The position numbers and the translations under genes were made by a program. The notes below the pieces were generated by a model, which saw nothing but the letters and a program-made list of their open reading frames with translations, did not search any database and was not told the DNA's origin. Positions 59,198-64,000 of a stretch of 64,000 bases of DNA are shown piece by piece (the stretch's first letter is position 1; the number at the start of each line of letters is the position of its first letter). Origin of the DNA: Roseovarius gahaiensis (GTDB lineage: Bacteria > Pseudomonadota > Alphaproteobacteria > Rhodobacterales > Rhodobacteraceae); assembly GCF_011601345.1 (NCBI RefSeq), contig NZ_JAAORB010000004.1, positions 1-64,000 on the forward strand. The letters are read 5' to 3'.

Positions 59198-60145
59198 TTA
59201 TTCGCGCGGGGCCGCGGCACGGCGCAACCTGTCATTGATGGCCGCACCCAGACCATGATCGGGAATGGGCGAAACGGCGATGCCTTTGGCACCCAAGGCA
59301 TCCAAGGCGTGCAAATGATGAAACAGATTGGCCGCCGCTTCGCGCAGATCACCTGAGGCCGACAGATTCAAATCGCATTCGACCGCGCCGAAGCCCAGCA
59401 AAACCTCGCCCTCCTGCGCCTTGTGCGCCTGCAGCCGCACATATGCGCCCGGCGCATAATGCGAGGCCAATTGCCCCGGTGCGGATAATGGCGCGCTTGC
59501 CCCGCGCCGTGCAACCGGCCCGCCAAGCGCGGCCTCGATCGCCTCGACCGGCAAACCACCCGGACGCAGCAGAACCGGGCCATCCGTCAGACCAAGAATG
59601 GTGGATTCAACGCCAACCTCGCAGGCCCCTCCATCCAGAACAGCCGCGATTCGGCCCTCCAGCCCCGCCGTCACATGCGCCGCCGTGGTTGGGCTGATCC
59701 GCCCAGACGGATTGGCCGAGGGCGCGGCGACCGGTCCCGCGAAGGTGCCTAGCAAATCCTGCGCCACCGGATGGGCCGGCACGCGAATGGCCAGCGTCGG
59801 CAACTCGGCGGTCACCAAAGGCGACAGGCCCGCATCCGCACGCAGCGGCAAGACCAGCGTCAATGGCCCGGGCCAGAAGGCGCGCGCCAGCCGGTTGGCC
59901 GCGTCGGACCAGTCCACATAACGTTGCGCGGTTTCGATACTATCGACATGCACGATCAACGGGTTGAAGCGCGGCCGGCCCTTGGCCTCGAAAATACCGG
60001 CCACGGCCATGTCGTTGCGCGCATCCCCGCCAAGCCCGTAGACCGTCTCGGTTGGGAAGGCCACCAGCCCGCCCTCGCGCAAAATCTGCGCGGCCTCGGC
60101 ATAGCCTTGGGAATTGGCGGAAAGATGTCTTGTGTTTTGCGGCAT
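59198..60145 (-). CDS. L-threonylcarbamoyladenylate synthase (Sua5/YwlC type)
   Basis: Makes the intermediate for t6A37 of tRNA. 315 residues: the YrdC domain (residues 1 to about 205) with LVAFPTETVYGLGGDA, KGRPRFNPL and APSANPSGRISPT, and a C-terminal Sua5 extension ending in AINDRLRRAAAPRE. The extension separates it from short TsaC. ATG 60145 is the natural start; the open frame continues far upstream over the next gene and is a shadow there. Confidence 0.93.
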   Translation of the reverse strand: MPQNTRHLSANSQGYAEAAQILREGGLVAFPTETVYGLGGDARNDMAVAGIFEAKGRPRFNPLIVHVDSIETAQRYVDWSDAANRLARAFWPGPLTLVLPLRADAGLSPLVTAELPTLAIRVPAHPVAQDLLGTFAGPVAAPSANPSGRISPTTAAHVTAGLEGRIAAVLDGGACEVGVESTILGLTDGPVLLRPGGLPVEAIEAALGGPVARRGASAPLSAPGQLASHYAPGAYVRLQAHKAQEGEVLLGFGAVECDLNLSASGDLREAAANLFHHLHALDALGAKGIAVSPIPDHGLGAAINDRLRRAAAPRE

Positions 60146-60274
60146 ATCTGGCTCTGACGCGGCGTTGCGGTTGCTGGTCGGTGATCTTCGGCTAGTCTCT
60201 GGTCGAAACAAACGCATATAGTGGGCGCGGCGCGATGCCAAGCACCGCCCCAGCGACAGATCAGGAGCAGCCCC

Positions 60275-61993
60275 ATGCCATACCGTGCCCCCGTGGACGA
60301 CTATCAGTTCATTTTCGATCATGTTGTCGATCTCGATCAGGTTTCGCAGACCGACCGCTTTTCCGAAGCGACGCCGGATTTGACCAACGCCATCCTGACC
60401 GAAGCCGCGCGGATGTGCGAGGATGTGCTGCATCCGCTGCAAAGGGTCGGGGATCAAAACCCCGCCTATCTGGAAAACGGGGTTGTGCGCACGCCGCCGG
60501 GGTTTGCCGACGGGTACAAGGCCATCGCGACCGGTGGCTGGGTGTCGATCAGCGCCGCCCCCGCGCATGGTGGCATGGGCCTGCCGATGGCCCTGACCAC
60601 GGCGGTCAACGACATGATCAGCAGCGCCTGCCTGTCCATTCAGCTTAACCCTTTGATGACCCAAGGCCAGATCGAAGCGCTGGAGCATCACGCCAGCGAC
60701 GCCATCAAAGATGTGTATCTGCCCAAGCTGGTCAGCGGCGAATGGTGCGGCACCATGAACCTGACCGAGGCGCAGGCCGGGTCCGACGTGGGTGCCCTGC
60801 GCACCAAGGCCGACCCCAATGGTGATGGCACCTATGCGATAACCGGGCAGAAAATCTATATCAGCTGGGGTGACAACGATTTTACTGAAAATGTTTGCCA
60901 CCTTGTGCTGGCCCGCCTGCCCGATGGTCCGGCTGGCACCAAAGGCATCAGCCTGTTTCTGGTGCCGAAATACATCCCCGATGACACTGGCCAGCCCGGC
61001 CAAGCCAACAGCCTGTCGGTGGTCAGCCTTGAGCATAAGATGGGCCTGCACGGCAGCCCGACCTGCGTCATGCAATATGACGGGGCCACCGGCTGGCTGA
61101 TAGGAAAAGAACATGACGGGATGCGCGCCATGTTCACGATGATGAACAACGCCCGGCTTGGCGTTGGCGGGCAAGGCATTGGCGTGGCCGAAGGTGCCTA
61201 TCAGCATGCCTTAGCCTATGCGCTGGATCGCATACAGGGGCGCACGCCTATCGACGGCGGCACCGGGGCGATTGTCGATCATGCAGATGTGCGCCGCATG
61301 CTGATGACGATGAAGGCCGACGCATTTGCCGCACGGGCCATTGCGCTTGCCTGCGCGGTGGCGATTGATATGGAAACCGCCACTGGCACAGCCGAATGGG
61401 CCGCCCGCGCCGCCTTTCTGACACCGATTGCCAAGGCGTTTGGCACCGACACCGGCATCGCGGTGGCCGACATGGGCGTTCAGGTGCATGGCGGCATGGG
61501 CTATATCGAAGAAACCGGCGCGGCCCAGTATCTGCGCGATGTGCGGGTCTCGGCGATTTACGAAGGCACCAACGGCATTCAGGCGATGGACCTTGTCGCG
61601 CGCAAATTGTCGGATGGGGGCGAGGCCGCCCATGCCCTGATCGACGAGATCGAGGCCCAAGCCGAAGCGGCCCGCAGCACATTGCCCGATCTGGCTGAAC
61701 CTGTCTGGCAGGCGTCGGAAACCCTGCGCGAAGGGCTGGACTGGATGTTGGCGCGGTCCGATCTCAACCAACGCTTTGCCGGGGCCGTGCCGTTTCTACG
61801 CGCCTTTGCGCGGGTCTTGGGGGCGCATTACCATCTGGCGGCGGCGCTGGCCGAAGGCGGCACCGGGCCGCGCAGCGCCTTGGCGCGGTTCTATTTGGCC
61901 CGCCTGTTGCCCGAGCATGAAGGGCTTTTGGCCCATGCCACCGCCGGGACGGACGGTCTTTATGCGCTATCGCCCGAGGACTTGTCGGCATGA
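60275..61993 (+). CDS. acyl-CoA dehydrogenase, DmdC-like
   Basis: 572 residues, the long type with an N-terminal AcylCoA_DH extension (MPYRAPVDDYQFIFDHVVDL) and an additional C-terminal domain. NLTEAQAGSDVGALRTKA binds FAD, and the catalytic Glu is in YEGTNGIQAMDLV at about residue 429-436. This architecture includes DmdC, the 3-methylmercaptopropionyl-CoA dehydrogenase of DMSP demethylation, of which roseobacters have several paralogues. Substrate is not fixed. AGGAG precedes the ATG. Overlaps the metallohydrolase gene as ATGA. Confidence 0.88.
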   Translation: MPYRAPVDDYQFIFDHVVDLDQVSQTDRFSEATPDLTNAILTEAARMCEDVLHPLQRVGDQNPAYLENGVVRTPPGFADGYKAIATGGWVSISAAPAHGGMGLPMALTTAVNDMISSACLSIQLNPLMTQGQIEALEHHASDAIKDVYLPKLVSGEWCGTMNLTEAQAGSDVGALRTKADPNGDGTYAITGQKIYISWGDNDFTENVCHLVLARLPDGPAGTKGISLFLVPKYIPDDTGQPGQANSLSVVSLEHKMGLHGSPTCVMQYDGATGWLIGKEHDGMRAMFTMMNNARLGVGGQGIGVAEGAYQHALAYALDRIQGRTPIDGGTGAIVDHADVRRMLMTMKADAFAARAIALACAVAIDMETATGTAEWAARAAFLTPIAKAFGTDTGIAVADMGVQVHGGMGYIEETGAAQYLRDVRVSAIYEGTNGIQAMDLVARKLSDGGEAAHALIDEIEAQAEAARSTLPDLAEPVWQASETLREGLDWMLARSDLNQRFAGAVPFLRAFARVLGAHYHLAAALAEGGTGPRSALARFYLARLLPEHEGLLAHATAGTDGLYALSPEDLSA

Positions 61994-63045
61994 CACACGC
62001 AATCACCGACATCGGCGGGAAACTGCGCTATCCTTGGGCCGAACCGCCGGACCACGGCACCGCGACCGAGGTCGCGCCGGGTGTTCTTTGGATACGCCTG
62101 CCGCTGCCGATGGCGTTGGACCATGTCAACATCTACGCTTTGGATGACGGCGACAGTTGGACCATTGTCGATACCGGCATTCATTCAAAACGGTCGGTCG
62201 CGTTATGGGAAGAGATACTGACCGGGCCTTTGCAAGGCCGGCCCGTGGGCCGCGTGATCCTGACCCACCATCACCCCGATCACATCGGCATGGCCGGTTG
62301 GTTGATGCAGCGTTTTGACGCCGAATTGGTCACCACACGCACGGCATGGCTGTTGGCCCGGATGCTGATCCTTGATGTCGAAGAGCGCCCGACCAAGCAG
62401 GCCTTGGCCTATTGGCGCAGTGCTGGCATGGACCCCGAAATTTACGAGGCGCGCAAAACATCGCGCCCCTATAACTTTGCCGACACCTCCTATCCAATTC
62501 CCGTTGGCTATACCCGTGTTCAACAAGGCGACACCTTGGTCGCAGGCGGCAGAACATGGGACGTGCATATCGGCAATGGACATGCCCCCGAACACCTGAC
62601 CTTGTGGAGCCGCGATGACACTCTGGTCATTGCCGGGGATCAGATCATTGCCTCGATCAGCCCCAATTTGGGCGTCTATCCCACCGAGCCTGACGCCGAT
62701 CCGGTGGCCGACTGGCTGGAAGCCTGCGGGCGGCTGGCCGGGCTGGCAAATGACGATCATCTGGTTTTGTCGGGCCACAAACTGCCCTTCCAAGGCCTGC
62801 CGTTGCGGATGCGCCAATTGATCGAGAATCACCACAGCGCGCTTGATCGTTTGCGTGACCATCTGGCCACCCCCAAAACGGCTGCGGACTGCTTTGCACC
62901 GCTCTTCAAACGAAAAATTGATGAAGGAACCTACGGTCTCGCGCTGGTCGAAGCGGTCGCGCATCTAAATCATCTGTGGCACGCGGGTCAGGTGTCTCGG
63001 ACCCGCAGGGACGATGGGGCGTGGCTTTGGCAGTTGAAGCATTAA
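61990..63045 (+). CDS. metallo-beta-lactamase-fold hydrolase
   Basis: 351 residues. Metal-binding THHHPDHIG near residue 93, VDTGIHS, NGHAPEHLTLW and SGHKLPF give a complete two-metal MBL site. The C-terminal helical part (QLIENHHSALDRLRDHL) is typical of the larger thioesterase-like group often encoded with acyl-CoA enzymes. Translationally coupled to the dmdC-like gene, so it may hydrolyse a CoA thioester or related ester. Exact role unknown. Confidence 0.88.
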   Translation: MTHAITDIGGKLRYPWAEPPDHGTATEVAPGVLWIRLPLPMALDHVNIYALDDGDSWTIVDTGIHSKRSVALWEEILTGPLQGRPVGRVILTHHHPDHIGMAGWLMQRFDAELVTTRTAWLLARMLILDVEERPTKQALAYWRSAGMDPEIYEARKTSRPYNFADTSYPIPVGYTRVQQGDTLVAGGRTWDVHIGNGHAPEHLTLWSRDDTLVIAGDQIIASISPNLGVYPTEPDADPVADWLEACGRLAGLANDDHLVLSGHKLPFQGLPLRMRQLIENHHSALDRLRDHLATPKTAADCFAPLFKRKIDEGTYGLALVEAVAHLNHLWHAGQVSRTRRDDGAWLWQLKH

Positions 63046-63242
63046 CGCGTATGAATAACGACACCGGCACCAAGGCCAACAAGACGCGCCGCATTGGCTT
63101 TCAACTGGTCCAAGACCTTAAAAAAGCCTGACCAACGCCCCCGCCCTCGGCCGCTTAGAGGGTGACAGACGATTGTAAATGCAGTATCCCATCGTCAAAA
63201 TTCAGGGCCAAAGCCCGGTGAGAACACGAAGGAAACAAAACT

Positions 63243-63377
63243 ATGGCTGATCACAAGCACGGCGAAATGGATATCGAAGTTCAGGAAAAGACCTTTGACG
63301 GTTTCATAAAGGCCGTCACATGGTCGTCAATCGCGTGCATCGTGCTTTTGGTGTTCATCGCAATCGTCAACGGCTGA
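63243..63377 (+). CDS. aa3-type cytochrome c oxidase subunit IV
   Basis: 44 residues, translated by eye: MADHKHGEMDIEVQEKTFDG, then FIKAVTWSSIACIVLLVFIA and a short IVNG end. One membrane helix with an acidic N-terminal tail and the DIxxQEKTFxGF pattern is diagnostic of the bacterial subunit IV (PF07835 type). GAAGGAAAC precedes the ATG. It binds the periphery of aa3 oxidase in Paracoccus and Rhodobacter and is not essential there. The catalytic subunits are not in this window. Confidence 0.85.
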   Translation: MADHKHGEMDIEVQEKTFDGFIKAVTWSSIACIVLLVFIAIVNG

Positions 63378-63412
63378 GTCAGCCGATTTTGCGAATGACT
63401 TTGGGGGCGTAG

Positions 63413-64000
63413 ATGCGCAGTTGGGTTCTGGCATGTTGTGCCGTTTTGTCGCTTGGGGCCTGCGCCGCGGAATCCGTCTGGGCCCCAGACGAGGATGTCG
63501 CCCGCGCCGCCTATCGCCACGATGGTCCCCCAAACCTGACCCTTTACACCATGATCAACAATAACAATGGGTCAGGCGCGCATACATCGCTGATGATCAA
63601 CGGCTCACAACGGGTCATTTTCGATCCGGCTGGGTCGTTCAAGCACGAAAGCATCCCCGAACGGAACGATGTGGTTTTTGGTATCACCCCGGCGGTGGAA
63701 GACGTCTACAAACGCTATCATGCGCGGGCCTCTTATCATGTTCAGGTTCAAGAACTGGACGTGCCCCCGGAAACCGCCGAGCGGGTCATGCAACTTGCCA
63801 AAGGGTATGGCGCTGTTCCATCAGCTCAATGCGCACGCTCGACATCGGCGATCCTTGCGCAAGTGTTTCCCGAAAACATTTCAACGACGTGGGGCCCGCG
63901 CAAACTGGCCGATCAATTCGCCAGCCTGCCCGGCGTGACCGAAGAGCGGTTGCGGGAATACGACAGCGACGACAATTCCAAGGTGCTTGAAGAATGGGAT
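63413..64000 (+). CDS. lipoprotein with possible permuted papain-like fold, cut by the window end
   Basis: The first 196 codons are visible; no stop. A signal with lipobox LGAC (Cys at residue 17) is followed by a mature part with GSGAHTSLMINGSQRVIFDP and, about 90 residues later, AVPSAQCARSTSAILAQVF. A His-rich strand before a Cys at a helix start is the order of permuted NlpC/P60-like proteins (LRAT or YiiX type), so a cysteine hydrolase or acyltransferase is possible. This is inference from motif order. It follows the oxidase subunit IV by 35 bases. The start has no strong ribosome site. Confidence 0.65.
   Translation, partial: MRSWVLACCAVLSLGACAAESVWAPDEDVARAAYRHDGPPNLTLYTMINNNNGSGAHTSLMINGSQRVIFDPAGSFKHESIPERNDVVFGITPAVEDVYKRYHARASYHVQVQELDVPPETAERVMQLAKGYGAVPSAQCARSTSAILAQVFPENISTTWGPRKLADQFASLPGVTEERLREYDSDDNSKVLEEWD

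Noticed and set aside
60146-61207. Long upstream extension of the Sua5 frame
   Set aside because: The extra 354 residues lie antisense to the dmdC-like gene and share nothing with the Sua5 family, so no fusion is claimed.
63051-63131. 26-codon frame between the metallohydrolase and the oxidase subunit IV
   Set aside because: No ribosome site and no recognisable content; left as intergenic.

Overview
The window is a gene-dense chromosomal segment of a marine alphaproteobacterium of the family Rhodobacteraceae, probably of the Roseobacter group. The evidence is the GC-rich coding sequence, the bacterial aa3-oxidase subunit IV, L-malyl-CoA lyase, a DmdC-type acyl-CoA dehydrogenase, the DUF1150/Hsp20 pair, IalB, the GT14/DUF5928 protein, the Hint-domain protein and the fused sulfate adenylyltransferase/APS kinase. 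I see no rRNA, no convincing tRNA, no insertion sequence, no prophage and no CRISPR array. Most genes are core metabolism and housekeeping, with a few accessory cassettes between them.

Layout. 0-10 kb: truncated hemoglobin, ileS, a tungstate ABC transporter (tupBCA) followed by a fused HTH/binding-protein-like regulator, then a copper-type TonB receptor with a DUF2946 protein. 10-20 kb: CII-like regulator, FabH2-like condensing enzyme, a proC-csaA-hydroxyacid dehydrogenase operon, rhomboid, ubiK, an lgt-midA-pgeF operon, a tiny basic protein and a Hint protein. 20-30 kb: Lrp, trxB, a di-heme cytochrome c peroxidase with an FNR-type box, sat/cysC fusion, Hsp20/DUF1150, purEK and a LOG protein. 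30-40 kb: a two-gene amidoligase/glutamine-amidotransferase cassette, rlmN, tag, an EAL protein, phbA-phbB, trmN6, ispB and ispE. 40-50 kb: TPR protein, ETF-ubiquinone oxidoreductase, greA, a universal stress protein, a dgcN-dgcA-D-aminotransferase operon and mcl1. 50-64 kb: OmpA lipoprotein, Ada-like protein, nth and a PfkB kinase, a divergent sulfotransferase/GT14 pair, HIT and EF-hand proteins, a frameshifted L-asparaginase-II gene, ialB, Sua5, a dmdC-like/metallohydrolase operon, the oxidase subunit IV and a lipoprotein cut by the window end.

How the genes fit together. Carbon metabolism stands out: PHB synthesis (phbA, phbB), L-malyl-CoA lyase of the ethylmalonyl-CoA pathway, ETF-QO and acyl-CoA dehydrogenase, and D-glutamate catabolism (dgcN, dgcA, D-aminotransferase). 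Metal and redox handling is represented by tungstate uptake, a copper receptor, thioredoxin reductase and cytochrome c peroxidase. Quinone synthesis is represented by ispB, ispE and ubiK. The least explained parts are the amidoligase cassette, the sulfotransferase/GT14 pair, the degenerate Hint protein, the terminal lipoprotein with a possible permuted papain-like fold, several intergenic inverted repeats, and a modular intergenic repeat family present in up to six full or partial copies.
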